64,000 bases of DNA from Thermococcus henrietii (GTDB taxonomy: Archaea > Methanobacteriota_B > Thermococci > Thermococcales > Thermococcaceae), in assembly GCF_900198835.1 (NCBI RefSeq), contig NZ_LT900021.1:186001-250000 (forward strand), read 5' to 3'. Both the position numbers and the translations under genes were made by a program. The first letter of the stretch is position 1. Every line of letters starts with the position of its first letter. Positions 17,520 to 25,335 of the stretch are shown here, in pieces. Under the pieces are notes generated by a model that ran no database searches, had not been told where the DNA came from, and saw only the letters and a list, made by a program, of their open reading frames with translations.

Positions 17520-17974
17520 GGCCGAGGTGCGGTAGCGATATGGGGCTCATCGTCAAGACCTCGGCGAGGGCGATAATCCCGCTGATAGGCATCTTCGGAG
17601 CCTACATCGTCATGCACGGTCACCTGACACCGGGAGGTGGCTTCCAGGGAGGAGCGACGATTGCAGGAGCGGGAATACTGTTCCTCGTCTCGTTCGGCCT
17701 CGATGAGATGAAGAAGCATTATAACAAGAGCCTGTACTCGGCGCTTGAAGGAATCGGCGGTCTCGTCTTCCTCGGCGTCGCAATGCTCGGAATGAGCGTG
17801 GCGTTCTTCTACAACACGCTCTGGCACAACGGCCCGTTCTTCAACGGAAAGCCCGGAACGCTTCTATCCGCCGGATTCCTGCCCATAATGAACCTCGCCG
17901 TCGGCCTTAAGGTCTTCACCGGCCTCGTCAGCGCGCTTACGGCCATAGCCATGTACAGGAGGTGGAAGTCATGA
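17516..17974 (+). CDS. mnhB: Mrp-type Na+/H+ antiporter subunit B
   Basis: A 152-residue MnhB family protein with four membrane segments. The family motif GHLTPGGGFQGGATIAGAGI is present near residue 35. The ATG overlaps the preceding stop (ATGA). Equivalent to MbhF in the membrane-bound hydrogenase. An internal ATG at 17540 is an alternative start, but the overlap and GAGGGATGAGAA context support the first. Confidence 0.9.
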   Translation: MRPRCGSDMGLIVKTSARAIIPLIGIFGAYIVMHGHLTPGGGFQGGATIAGAGILFLVSFGLDEMKKHYNKSLYSALEGIGGLVFLGVAMLGMSVAFFYNTLWHNGPFFNGKPGTLLSAGFLPIMNLAVGLKVFTGLVSALTAIAMYRRWKS

Positions 17975-18330
17975 TTCAGTTTCAGTTCATCACGGCCTTC
18001 CTGCTCATAGTCCTTGGGATATACGCCTTCCTCGCGAAGAGGAACCTCATCAAGCTGATTCTTGCCCTGGACATCATAGACTCCGGAATACACCTGCTCC
18101 TCATAAGCCTCGGCTACCGCATAGAGCTCAACGAAATCCCGACCGCGCCGATTTACACCGGCTACGAGACGCTGAAGAGCCCGATGGTCGGCCCGCTTCC
18201 ACAGGCCTTAGTGCTTACGAGCATAGTCATCGGCGTCTGTGTGCTCTCGCTCGCGGTCGCTTTGACGATAAACGCCTACCGCCACTACGGAACCCTTGAC
18301 GTGAGAGCTCTAAGGAGGTTGAGGGGATGA
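17971..18330 (+). CDS. mnhC: Mrp-type Na+/H+ antiporter subunit C
   Basis: A 119-residue NuoK-like protein with three membrane segments, including ALDIIDSGIHLLLISLG and PLPQALVLTSIVIGVCV, the conserved MrpC/NuoK regions. ATG 17971 overlaps the previous stop and follows GGAGGTGG at five bases, so it is preferred to the in-frame start at 17962. Its NuoK-type glutamate/aspartate positions belong to the ion path of the antiporter module. Confidence 0.9.
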   Translation: MIQFQFITAFLLIVLGIYAFLAKRNLIKLILALDIIDSGIHLLLISLGYRIELNEIPTAPIYTGYETLKSPMVGPLPQALVLTSIVIGVCVLSLAVALTINAYRHYGTLDVRALRRLRG

Positions 18331-19874
18331 ACGGGCACGAGATACTTCCCTACCTCATAATCATCCCGCTCTTCGGAGCGTTCTCGATGCCGATAGTGAA
18401 CCTCCTCGGCAGGAAGGCGAGGGAGGCGTGGGCCGTCATAATCAGCGGCGCGACCCTAGCGGTGGGCTCGGCGCTCTTCTACTACGTCTGGGGGAACAAG
18501 AGCATAATAGTCTACACCCTCGGAGCCAAGAGCCCGCTCGGCCAGGGCGTCAGCTTCCCGATAAGGATAGTCTGGGAGGTAGACCTCTTCGGCGCGATAA
18601 TGGTCCTCATGGTAACGCTCGTGGCCTTCCTCGCGGTGGTCTACTCAATCGGCTACATGAAGCACGACACCGGCCTCGACAAGTACTACACCCTCATCCT
18701 GATCCTCGAGCTCGGAATGCTGGGCATAGCGATAACCGGCGACCTCTTCAACTTCTACGTCTTCCTCGAAATCATGAGTATAGCGAGCTACGCGCTGGTG
18801 GCCTTTAGAAACGACACCTGGGAGGGCATCGAGGCCGGCATAAAGTACATGTTCGTCGGCTCGATAGCGAGTTCGTTCATCTTACTCGGCATAGCGCTCC
18901 TCTACGGCCAGTACGGAACGCTGACGATGAGCTATCTCGCGGTTAAGCTCGCCCAGAACCCAACCGTTACGGCGAAGGTCGCGCTGGCGCTCTTCATAGC
19001 AGGACTCCTCTTCAAGAGCGGTGCTTCTCCAGTCCACATGTGGCTGGCAGACGCACACCCGGCCGCGCCAAGCTCGATAAGTGCGATGCTTTCAGGTCTC
19101 GTCATAAAGATAGGCGGAATCTACGCTTTAACCAGGATACTCTTCAGCATCTACGGGCATAGCGTGAGCATGAAAACCGTCGGCTGGGTCATCATAATCT
19201 TCGCCTGCATAACCCTCATAGTCGGCAACGCGATGGCGGTAATCCAGAACGACATGAAGCGTCTCTTAGCTTACTCCTCGGTCGGCCAGATAGGTTACAT
19301 TCTGCTGGGCCTCGGAATCGGCTTGGCAGCTTATGGAAGCCAGACCGGCGAGATAGCGATGGCGGGAGCGATTTACCACACCTTCAACCACGCACTCATG
19401 AAGGCCCTCCTCTTCCTCATCGCGGGCGTTGTGATTCACCAGCTCGGCACGAGGGACCTCAACGAGCTGAGCGGCTTAGCTAAGACCATGCCGAAGACAA
19501 CTTTCGCCTTCCTCATTGGAGCGGCCGCGATAATAGGAATGCCGCCCCTCAACGGCTTCGCGAGCAAGTGGCTCATATACGAGAGCTCGGCCGTGTTCAA
19601 CCCGATACTCGGTGCGATAGCGATAATCGGAACGGCATTCTGTACGGCAGCATACGTCAAGGTGCTCTACACCTTCTTCGGCAGGCCGAACGAGAGGGTC
19701 ATGAAGGCCAGGGACCCCGAGGGAAGCATGCTCTGGCCTATAATAATCCTCGCAGTCGCGATAGTCGTCATGGGACTCTTCCCCTGGCAGATAAGCGACA
19801 AGGTCATGATTCCGGCAGTTAAATCCCTTGAGAACCAGCTGGCATACATAAGCGCGGTCCTGGGAGGTGCGTGA
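18327..19874 (+). CDS. mnhD: Mrp-type Na+/H+ antiporter subunit D
   Basis: A 515-residue membrane protein with about 14 spans, of the NuoL/M/N family. Key regions are visible: GDLFNFYVFLEIMSI (conserved glutamate), GLLFKSGASPVHMWLADAHPAAPSSISA (lysine of the broken helix) and YHTFNHALMKALLFL. This is the main ion-translocating subunit. ATG 18327 overlaps the subunit C stop (ATGA). In Thermococcales formate-hydrogen lyase this subunit links the hydrogenase-driven proton gradient to sodium pumping. Confidence 0.93.
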   Translation: MNGHEILPYLIIIPLFGAFSMPIVNLLGRKAREAWAVIISGATLAVGSALFYYVWGNKSIIVYTLGAKSPLGQGVSFPIRIVWEVDLFGAIMVLMVTLVAFLAVVYSIGYMKHDTGLDKYYTLILILELGMLGIAITGDLFNFYVFLEIMSIASYALVAFRNDTWEGIEAGIKYMFVGSIASSFILLGIALLYGQYGTLTMSYLAVKLAQNPTVTAKVALALFIAGLLFKSGASPVHMWLADAHPAAPSSISAMLSGLVIKIGGIYALTRILFSIYGHSVSMKTVGWVIIIFACITLIVGNAMAVIQNDMKRLLAYSSVGQIGYILLGLGIGLAAYGSQTGEIAMAGAIYHTFNHALMKALLFLIAGVVIHQLGTRDLNELSGLAKTMPKTTFAFLIGAAAIIGMPPLNGFASKWLIYESSAVFNPILGAIAIIGTAFCTAAYVKVLYTFFGRPNERVMKARDPEGSMLWPIIILAVAIVVMGLFPWQISDKVMIPAVKSLENQLAYISAVLGGA

Positions 19875-19876
19875 AG

Positions 19877-20224
19877 ATGTTCGGCTACTGGGATGCCCTT
19901 TACTTCGTCCTCGTTTTCATCGTCGGACTCATCTTAGCGTATCTCCTCGACCAGTGGGCGAAGAGGAGCGGAATGGGAACGAAAGAAGTTGGCGACGGGA
20001 CGAAGATATTCATCAGCGGTGAGGACCCGGACAAGGTTATTCCGGGCTTCGAGCACCTTGAGGGCCACTACACGGGAAGAAACGTCATGTGGGGGCTAAC
20101 TTACGCACTCAAGCGCTTCTTCACCGTCCTCAAGGCCGACCACACCGGACTGCTGACCGACTACGTGAGCTACCTCGTCATCGTTACGGCCTTCGTGATG
20201 GGGGTATTGCTCATCTGGGGGTGA
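19877..20224 (+). CDS. Hydrogenase/antiporter linking subunit, MbhI-like
   Basis: A 115-residue protein with an N-terminal membrane helix (about 5-22), a soluble middle with GDGTKIFISGEDPDKVIPGFEHLEGHYTG, and a C-terminal helix. It matches the MbhI type of subunit that sits at the junction of antiporter and hydrogenase modules in Pyrococcus Mbh. ATG 19877 is chosen because GGAGGTG lies seven bases before it; the GTG at 19871 is too close to that site. Confidence 0.8.
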   Translation: MFGYWDALYFVLVFIVGLILAYLLDQWAKRSGMGTKEVGDGTKIFISGEDPDKVIPGFEHLEGHYTGRNVMWGLTYALKRFFTVLKADHTGLLTDYVSYLVIVTAFVMGVLLIWG

Positions 20225-20239
20225 AGGAAGGTGATGCTC

Positions 20240-20347
20240 ATGCGCGGGTTTGAACGAGAGAAGAGAAACCCAATCACGATTGGAGCGCTTGGGGAGACCC
20301 CAAAACTTCCGCGAGCGCTTGCGAAGGCAAGGGCTCATAGGGGGTGA
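20240..20347 (+). CDS. Small basic ORF between antiporter and hydrogenase genes
   Basis: A 35-codon frame starting at ATG 20240 with GGAAGGTG six bases before it and ending at TGA 20345-20347, seven bases before the hydrogenase small-subunit start. The product is basic and ends in LPRALAKARAHRG. A second small frame later in the operon (20930-21028) ends in the similar FPRALAQARALRR. The similarity coincides with an RNA hairpin, so selection may act on the RNA rather than on the peptide. No family known to me. Confidence 0.35.
   Translation: MRGFEREKRNPITIGALGETPKLPRALAKARAHRG
20313..20336 (+). promoter_or_regulatory. Intercistronic hairpin, copy 1
   Basis: The transcript would fold GAGC-G-CTTGC / GAAG loop / GCAAG-G-GCTC: two perfect helices (4 and 5 base pairs) with a single G-G mismatch between. 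It ends five bases before the GGGGTGA ribosome site of the hydrogenase small-subunit gene. The same stem occurs at 20994-21017 in front of the next subunit, with flanking CTTCCGC also shared. Confidence 0.6.
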
Positions 20348-20353
20348 TTGAGA

Positions 20354-20863
20354 GTGAGCATCAAAGTTCCCGCTAACGGCGGTTCAAACTCATCGGAGCG
20401 CGAGAGACTTGAGAAGAGAATCGCCCAGCTGTGTCGCTACATCGGGAAATCCCCCTGGGTCTTCCACGTGAACACGGGCTCGTGCAACGGTTGCGACATC
20501 GAAATCATAGCCGCTCTAACGCCACGCTACGACGCGGAGCGCTTCGGAGTCAAGCTCGTCGGCAGTCCAAGACATGCGGACATACTCCTCGTAACCGGGC
20601 CCGTAACAAACCAAAGCCTTGAGAGGGTCAAGCTCGTCTACGAGCAGACTCCAGAGCCGAAGATAGTCATAGCCGTCGGCTCGTGCCCAACGGGCGGAAG
20701 CGTGTTCTACGAGAGCCCCTTCACCAACGCACCGCTGAGCAACGTGATTCCGGTGGATGTTTACGTCCCGGGCTGTCCGCCGAGACCGGAGGCAATACTT
20801 CACGGCGTCGTTCTCGCGCTTGAGAAGCTGGCCAAACTCTTGAAGGGGGGTTCCGAGGAATGA
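20354..20863 (+). CDS. NiFe hydrogenase small subunit (NuoB/MbhJ-like)
   Basis: A 169-residue protein of the NuoB/HyfI/MbhJ family that holds the proximal 4Fe-4S cluster of the membrane hydrogenase. Cluster residues are visible: GSCNGCDIE, then GSCPTGG and VPGCPPRPEAI. GTG 20354 is preferred because GGGGTGA ends six bases before it; the TTG at 20348 abuts that site. The protein passes electrons to the NiFe centre of the large subunit encoded at 21611. The next small frame starts on the overlapping ATGA. Confidence 0.9.
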   Translation: MSIKVPANGGSNSSERERLEKRIAQLCRYIGKSPWVFHVNTGSCNGCDIEIIAALTPRYDAERFGVKLVGSPRHADILLVTGPVTNQSLERVKLVYEQTPEPKIVIAVGSCPTGGSVFYESPFTNAPLSNVIPVDVYVPGCPPRPEAILHGVVLALEKLAKLLKGGSEE

Positions 20864-21036
20864 CGCCGTTTGGAGAGGTTCACAATCATTACGCGCCCGA
20901 AGGGCGCTATAGAGGGGTGAACGCTGGAAATGGGCCATTTGAAAAGCCCCCAGTCCACCATAACGGCCAGTTGGTTAGTAAAAGGCTTTCCGCGAGCGCT
21001 TGCGCAAGCAAGGGCTCTTCGGAGGTGAAAGAATGA
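20860..21036 (+). CDS. Small ORF fully coupled between hydrogenase subunit genes
   Basis: A 58-codon frame whose ATG overlaps the stop of the small-subunit gene (ATGA) and whose TGA overlaps the ATG of the next subunit (ATGA at 21033-21036). The peptide is hydrophilic with no known motif. A competing 32-codon frame, 20930-21028 (ATG after GGGGTGA), encodes MGHLKSPQSTITASWLVKG and ends in FPRALAQARALRR, similar to the end of the small ORF at 20240. Only one, or neither, may be made; the stretch may mainly be a structured spacer. Not recognised. Confidence 0.3.
   Translation: MTPFGEVHNHYAPEGRYRGVNAGNGPFEKPPVHHNGQLVSKRLSASACASKGSSEVKE
20994..21017 (+). promoter_or_regulatory. Intercistronic hairpin, copy 2, with GCAA tetraloop
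   Basis: The same stem as at 20313-20336: GAGC-G-CTTGC / GCAA / GCAAG-G-GCTC. The loop here is GCAA, a GNRA tetraloop. It ends a few bases before GGAGGTG, the ribosome site of the NuoC-like subunit at 21033. Stem bases are identical in both copies while loop bases differ, as expected for a functional RNA element or processing site. Confidence 0.6.
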
Positions 21037-21614
21037 GCGAGGTTAACGATAACGCTAACGTTGAGAAAGCTCGGGAGGAGGTCAAAGAACCCACCAAAGC
21101 CGAGAAGGTCGCGAAGGCGATAGCGGAGCGCTTTCCAAACGCCCAGGTCGAGGTCAAGACCAACAAGTGGGGGCGCGAGAGGGTCTGGGTGAGAATCGAC
21201 AGGGAAAGCTACCGCGAGCTGATGAGGTTCATAAAAACGCTTGACGGCGAGGCCCACTACTCGATAGGCATCGAGCAGGACTGGGGGGACGACCTGGGCT
21301 TCCTCAGTCACCTCGTGATTTACTACGACGACGCCCCTGCCGTTTCACTGCTCATAGACGTCCACGCGCCGAAGGACGACCCAACGCTCCCGGACATCAG
21401 CGATATCTTTCCGATAGCGCTCCAGTTCGAGAGGGAAGGAATGGAGATGGTTGGCATAGACTTTGAAAATGCACCGGACAAGAGGAGGCTCTTCCTGCCT
21501 GACGACTTCCCCGAAGGCATCTATCCACTCCGCCTCGACGACAAGGGCGTTCCCGAGGAGATGGTGCACAACGCAGGCCACCCCTATTACCTCAAGGGAG
21601 GTGCTAAGAAATGA
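21033..21614 (+). CDS. Hydrogenase NuoC/MbhK-like subunit
   Basis: A 193-residue soluble protein. An acidic/basic N-terminal helix region (about 1-40) precedes a NuoC-type 30-kDa domain with YSIGIEQDWGDDLGFLSHLVIYY, LPDISDIFPIALQFEREGMEMVGIDFENAP and the closing FPLR-like YPLRLDDKGVPEEM. The subunit bridges the large and small hydrogenase subunits. ATG 21033 has GGAGGTGAAAG before it; the frame upstream to 21000 lies in the hairpin and is not used. Confidence 0.87.
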   Translation: MSEVNDNANVEKAREEVKEPTKAEKVAKAIAERFPNAQVEVKTNKWGRERVWVRIDRESYRELMRFIKTLDGEAHYSIGIEQDWGDDLGFLSHLVIYYDDAPAVSLLIDVHAPKDDPTLPDISDIFPIALQFEREGMEMVGIDFENAPDKRRLFLPDDFPEGIYPLRLDDKGVPEEMVHNAGHPYYLKGGAKK

Positions 21615-22888
21615 CCAAAGTTGAATACTGGGTCAAGATACCCTTCGGTCCGATTCACCCCGGTCTGGAGGAGCCCGAGAAGTTCATACTCACCCTCGAC
21701 GGCGAGAGGATAGTTGACGTTGACGTCAAGCTCGGTTATAACCTGCGCGGAATCCAGTGGATAGCCCTCAGGAGGAACTACGTCCAGATAATGTACTTAG
21801 CCGAGAGAATGTGCGGGATATGCAGTTTCTCCCACAACCACACCTACACGAGGGCCGTTGAAGAAGCGGCCGGAATAGAGGTGCCCGAGAGGGCAGAGTA
21901 CATCCGCGTAATCGTCGGCGAGCTTGAGAGAATTCACAGTCATTTGCTCAACCTCGGCGTTTTAGCTCACGACATAGGCTACGATACCGTGCTCCACCTC
22001 ACCTGGCTCGCCCGTGAAAAGGTCATGGACACGCTTGAGGCAGTTGCCGGAAACCGCGTCAACTACTCGATGGTAACCATCGGAGGCGTCAGGAGGGACA
22101 TCGACGAGAAGAGGAGGCGGATAATCCTCGATATGATAAAGTACTACAAGGAGGTCTTCCCGCAGATTGAAGATATTTTCCTCCACGACCCGACGATAGA
22201 GGCCCGTTTCAGGGACACGGCGATAATAAGCAAGCGCGTGGCGCTGGAACAGGGAGCCGTTGGTCCAACTGGAAGGGGAAGCGGAATCCGCGACGACGCG
22301 CGCTGGAGCGAGAGGCTCGGCGTTTATCCGGATTTGGGAATAAAGCCCGTCATGCCCCAGGACGTTACAGGAGAGAGGCCGAGGGGCGACGTATTCGACA
22401 GGATGGCGGTAAGGGTAGGCGAGCTGTGGCAGAGTCTGGAGCTTATCGAGCACGCCCTCGACCAGATGCCGGACGGAAAAATCAAGACCTTCCCGAAGGA
22501 CAACGTTCTCGTCGCCAAGCTCAGGATAATGGTGGACGGAGAGGGCATTGGAAGGTACGAGGCGCCGAGGGGTGAGCTGATTCACTACGTCCGCGGAAAG
22601 AAGGGAAGCGACAAGCCCCTCCGTTGGAAGCCAAGGGAACCGACGTTCCCGAACCTGTTCGCGGTCGCTGAGGGCGTCAAGGGAGACCAGGTTGCGGACT
22701 TCGTGGTGGCGGTTGCCTCGATAGACCCGTGTCTGAGCTGTACGGACAGGGTTGCGGTCGTTGAAGACGGAAAGAAGAGAATCCTGACCGAAAAGGACCT
22801 CCTGAAGGCCTCGATAAAGAAGACGCGCGAGATTAATCCCGACGTGAAGGGAGACCCGACCCCGGTAGGGTTCGGCTGTTCGAGGTGA
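21611..22888 (+). CDS. NiFe hydrogenase large subunit (NuoD/MbhL-like)
   Basis: A 425-residue catalytic subunit of a group 4 membrane-bound NiFe hydrogenase. Both nickel-binding motifs are intact: CGIC at 68-71 in RMCGICSFSHNHTY and CLSC at 374-377 in DPCLSCTDR. This separates it from NuoD of respiratory complexes, which lacks these cysteines, and indicates hydrogen chemistry. A C-terminal extension after DPCLSCTDR is long (about 45 residues), so maturation by protease cleavage cannot be judged. The ATG overlaps the preceding stop. In the formate module it would evolve H2 with electrons from formate. Confidence 0.93.
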   Translation: MTKVEYWVKIPFGPIHPGLEEPEKFILTLDGERIVDVDVKLGYNLRGIQWIALRRNYVQIMYLAERMCGICSFSHNHTYTRAVEEAAGIEVPERAEYIRVIVGELERIHSHLLNLGVLAHDIGYDTVLHLTWLAREKVMDTLEAVAGNRVNYSMVTIGGVRRDIDEKRRRIILDMIKYYKEVFPQIEDIFLHDPTIEARFRDTAIISKRVALEQGAVGPTGRGSGIRDDARWSERLGVYPDLGIKPVMPQDVTGERPRGDVFDRMAVRVGELWQSLELIEHALDQMPDGKIKTFPKDNVLVAKLRIMVDGEGIGRYEAPRGELIHYVRGKKGSDKPLRWKPREPTFPNLFAVAEGVKGDQVADFVVAVASIDPCLSCTDRVAVVEDGKKRILTEKDLLKASIKKTREINPDVKGDPTPVGFGCSR

Positions 22889-22893
22889 TGCTC

Positions 22894-23886
22894 ATGGACG
22901 TGATGGGAAACATCGTTTACCCGATTGCAGGCCTTCTCGGACTCTACGGCTTCGTTTCACTGGCCTCGCTCCTCTGGGAGGGAATAGACAGGAAGTTAGT
23001 TGCGAGAATGCAGAGGCGCGTTGGACCACCGCTGATACAGCCGTTCTACGACTTCCTCAAGCTGATGAGCAAGGAAACGATAGTCCCAAACACGGCAAAC
23101 TACATGTTCAGGATTGCACCAGTTCTGGCACTGGCAACGGCGATAGCGCTCCTGGCTTACACGCCGATGGGCTTCACCCCGATTTTAGCGAGCAAGGGCG
23201 ACGTCATCGTCTTCATCTATCTGTTAGCCCTCATCAGCTTCTTCAAGATAGTTGGAGCGATAAGCTCAGGCAGTCCCTACGCGAAAATCGGAGCGGCGAG
23301 GGAAGCGACGATAATGGTGTCCAGGGAGCCGGCAATGATGCTGGCGATATTCGCCATAATGTGGCGCCTCGGAAAGCTCGGCGTTGACAAGCCCTTCAGC
23401 ATGGGAATCTTCTACCAGCACAACATCTGGGAGATAGGGACGCCGATGAGCTTCGTGGGAGCGATAATACTCCTCTACGTCTTCTGCGTCTGGCTGGCGA
23501 GCGAGATAGAGGTCGGGTTCTTCAACATACCGGATGCGGAGGAGGAGATAGCCGAGGGCCTGCTCGTCGAGTACAGCGGAAGGTATTTGGCGTTGCTCAA
23601 GCTGACGAAGGCTCTGAAGGCCTACATAGCGGCTTCCCTGGTGGTTGCGATATTCTTCCCCTGGGGAATAGCGGGCTACTTCGGCCTGACGGGCCTCTCA
23701 GCGGACGTCGTCAACCTGCTCTTCCACACGCTGAAAGTGTTTATCCTGCTCTTCGTCGTCGGAAGCGTCTTCAGGGCAGTAACAGGAAGACTGAAGATAA
23801 CCCAGGCGGTGGACTTCCTCTGGAAGAACGTCTTCCTGGCCTCACTCGTCGGCTCGCTCCTCCTCGCGATGGAGGTGATAATGTGA
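22894..23886 (+). CDS. Hydrogenase membrane subunit (NuoH/MbhM-like)
   Basis: A 330-residue membrane protein of eight or so spans in the NuoH family. Conserved pieces are RRVGPPLIQPFYDFLKLMSKE, the EATIMVSREPAMML region and FFNIPDAEEEIAEGLLVEYSGRYLALLKL. It anchors the hydrogenase and forms the entry of the ion path. ATG 22894 is chosen because GAGGTGAT lies five bases before it; earlier in-frame starts at 22885 and 22888 overlap that site. Confidence 0.92.
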   Translation: MDVMGNIVYPIAGLLGLYGFVSLASLLWEGIDRKLVARMQRRVGPPLIQPFYDFLKLMSKETIVPNTANYMFRIAPVLALATAIALLAYTPMGFTPILASKGDVIVFIYLLALISFFKIVGAISSGSPYAKIGAAREATIMVSREPAMMLAIFAIMWRLGKLGVDKPFSMGIFYQHNIWEIGTPMSFVGAIILLYVFCVWLASEIEVGFFNIPDAEEEIAEGLLVEYSGRYLALLKLTKALKAYIAASLVVAIFFPWGIAGYFGLTGLSADVVNLLFHTLKVFILLFVVGSVFRAVTGRLKITQAVDFLWKNVFLASLVGSLLLAMEVIM

Positions 23887-24329
23887 GGGCGCCAATACTC
23901 GTCCCAACGGTGCTCAGGAACCTCGTCAGAAAGCCAGCGACCAACCTCTTTCCGAAGACCGAGCCGGTGCCGGTTCCCGAGAACTTCAGGGGCCAGCTTA
24001 AGTACAACGTCGACAAGTGCGTCGGCTGTAGAATGTGCGTCACAGTCTGCCCGGCGGGGGTCTTTGTTTACCTGCCCGACATCAGGAAGGTGGCGCTGTG
24101 GACTGGAAGGTGCGTTTACTGCGCCCAGTGCGTTGATGTCTGCCCGACCGGAGCGCTCCAGATGAGCGACGAGTTCCTCCTGGCGAGCTACGACAACTAC
24201 GACGAGAAATTTATCCCGCTGAAGGAGGAGAAAATCGAGGAGATACGGAAGAAACTTGAGGAGCAGAAGAAGGCCAAGGAAAAGGCCAAAGCCGAGAAGG
24301 CCAAGACCGAGAAAAAGGGGTCAAAGTAA
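23883..24329 (+). CDS. Hydrogenase ferredoxin subunit (NuoI/MbhN-like)
   Basis: A 148-residue protein with two 4Fe-4S motifs, CVGCRMCVTVCP and CVYCAQCVDVCP, of the NuoI type. The C-terminal 40 residues are a Lys/Glu-rich charged helix. GTG 23883 overlaps the previous stop (GTGA) after GGAGGTGAT. It is the last gene of the operon and takes electrons from the formate dehydrogenase Fe-S subunits or ferredoxin to the small subunit. Its end overlaps the convergent ferritin-like gene by nine bases. Confidence 0.92.
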   Translation: MRAPILVPTVLRNLVRKPATNLFPKTEPVPVPENFRGQLKYNVDKCVGCRMCVTVCPAGVFVYLPDIRKVALWTGRCVYCAQCVDVCPTGALQMSDEFLLASYDNYDEKFIPLKEEKIEEIRKKLEEQKKAKEKAKAEKAKTEKKGSK

Positions 24330-24806
24330 CCCCTTCTTTTTTCTCCACTCGTAGAGGGCCTTTAATGCCGAGTAATGGCCCTTCTCAACGTCCGCAAGGT
24401 AGAGGTAGACCTTTCTGAGCTCCTCGTTATCGGTTTCCTCTGCCAGCTTCCGGTAGACGGTTTCAGCGAGCTTCTCGGCCTCCATTGCACCCTGAAGGAC
24501 GTCCTCGAGGTCTTCTATCTTGTAGAACTTGCCGAGTAGGTGCGTTCCTTCAATGCTTGCAACGTTGACCTCGGCGAGCTTTTCCCCGTACTTCTGGCGG
24601 TAAATCTTATAGAGTTCGTCTCCGTGGCCCTTGGACTCCTTGCCGAGCCTTTCAAAGGTCTCATAGACCTCCTTGGGAAGGCCGAGCTCCTTGGCCCTCT
24701 CGGCCAGCTTTAGGTAGGTCTCGGCCTCCTCGTATTCGCCCTTAATCCAGTAGCTGAGCAGTTCGCGCTCGTTGAGCTTCTTAATCTCCTCCAGAACCTC
24801 AATCAT
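24321..24806 (-). CDS. Ferritin-like / rubrerythrin-type diiron protein
   Basis: A 161-residue four-helix protein of the ferritin-like superfamily. Likely diiron ligands are in GEYEEAETYLKL (helix 1), ESKGHGDELYK (helix 2, E and H), AMEAEKLAETVY (helix 3) and LADVEKGHYSALK (helix 4, E and H). The rubredoxin-like tail of classical rubrerythrin is absent. Such proteins act in peroxide reduction or iron handling under anaerobic stress. ATG 24806 follows GGGTGAT at five bases. It overlaps the upstream paralogue by a few bases, so the two were probably formed by tandem duplication and are made together. Confidence 0.82.
   Translation of the reverse strand: MIEVLEEIKKLNERELLSYWIKGEYEEAETYLKLAERAKELGLPKEVYETFERLGKESKGHGDELYKIYRQKYGEKLAEVNVASIEGTHLLGKFYKIEDLEDVLQGAMEAEKLAETVYRKLAEETDNEELRKVYLYLADVEKGHYSALKALYEWRKKKGLL
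24330..24346 (+). terminator. T-rich terminator of the hydrogenase operon
   Basis: Right after the stop at 24329 comes CCCCTTCTTTTTTCTCC, a pyrimidine tract with a run of six T, which fits the T-rich terminators of Thermococcales. It lies inside the end of the convergent ferritin-like gene. Confidence 0.4.
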
Positions 24807-25287
24807 TTCCATCACCCAACCGTTCGTATTCCCTCTTCAGGGCCTCGTAGTGGCCCCTCTCCACGTCGGCGAGCTTGAGGTAGAGTTCTCTTAACCGCTC
24901 ATCCCCAACCTTTTCGGCGAGGGCTTTGTAGGCGTTCATCGCTATGAGCTCGCTCTCCATAGCGGTTTCAAGGACCTCCTTAACCTGGTCGGCCCTTTCA
25001 AAACGGTCGAGAACTGGTAAAACTTCAAGAGGAGGGATTTCCGTTGACGGCTCCCTGCCGAAAGAGGCTTTGAACTCCTTTCTGAGCTCAACTGCGTGCC
25101 TCTCGGAGTCCTCGCTCAGCCTGAGAAAAGTCTCCACGAGGCTCTCTGGAAGCCCAAGGTTCTTAGCTCTCTCGGCCAGCTTGCGATAAAACTCGGCCTC
25201 CTCCAGCTCGCTGGCTATCCAGTAGGCCAAGGCCTCCTCGTAGCTCAGCTTCTGGAGTCTCTCGATGACATCATCGACGTCCAGCAT
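24799..25287 (-). CDS. Ferritin-like / rubrerythrin-type diiron protein, paralogue
   Basis: A 162-residue homologue of the downstream gene: SELEEAEFYRKLAERAKNLGLPE matches GEYEEAETYLKLAERAKELGLPK. Likely ligands are again EE in helix 1, EDSERHAVEL in helix 2, AMESELIAMNAY in helix 3 and LADVERGHYEAL in helix 4. No rubredoxin domain. The pair could form heteromers or serve different conditions. ATG 25287 follows GGGGGTTGGA. Function in oxidative stress is inferred from the superfamily only. Confidence 0.82.
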   Translation of the reverse strand: MLDVDDVIERLQKLSYEEALAYWIASELEEAEFYRKLAERAKNLGLPESLVETFLRLSEDSERHAVELRKEFKASFGREPSTEIPPLEVLPVLDRFERADQVKEVLETAMESELIAMNAYKALAEKVGDERLRELYLKLADVERGHYEALKREYERLGDGND

Positions 25288-25335
25288 TCCAACCCCCTGA
25301 ATAATTTGTCGGCGGGCCTAATAAGCTTTTGTTCC

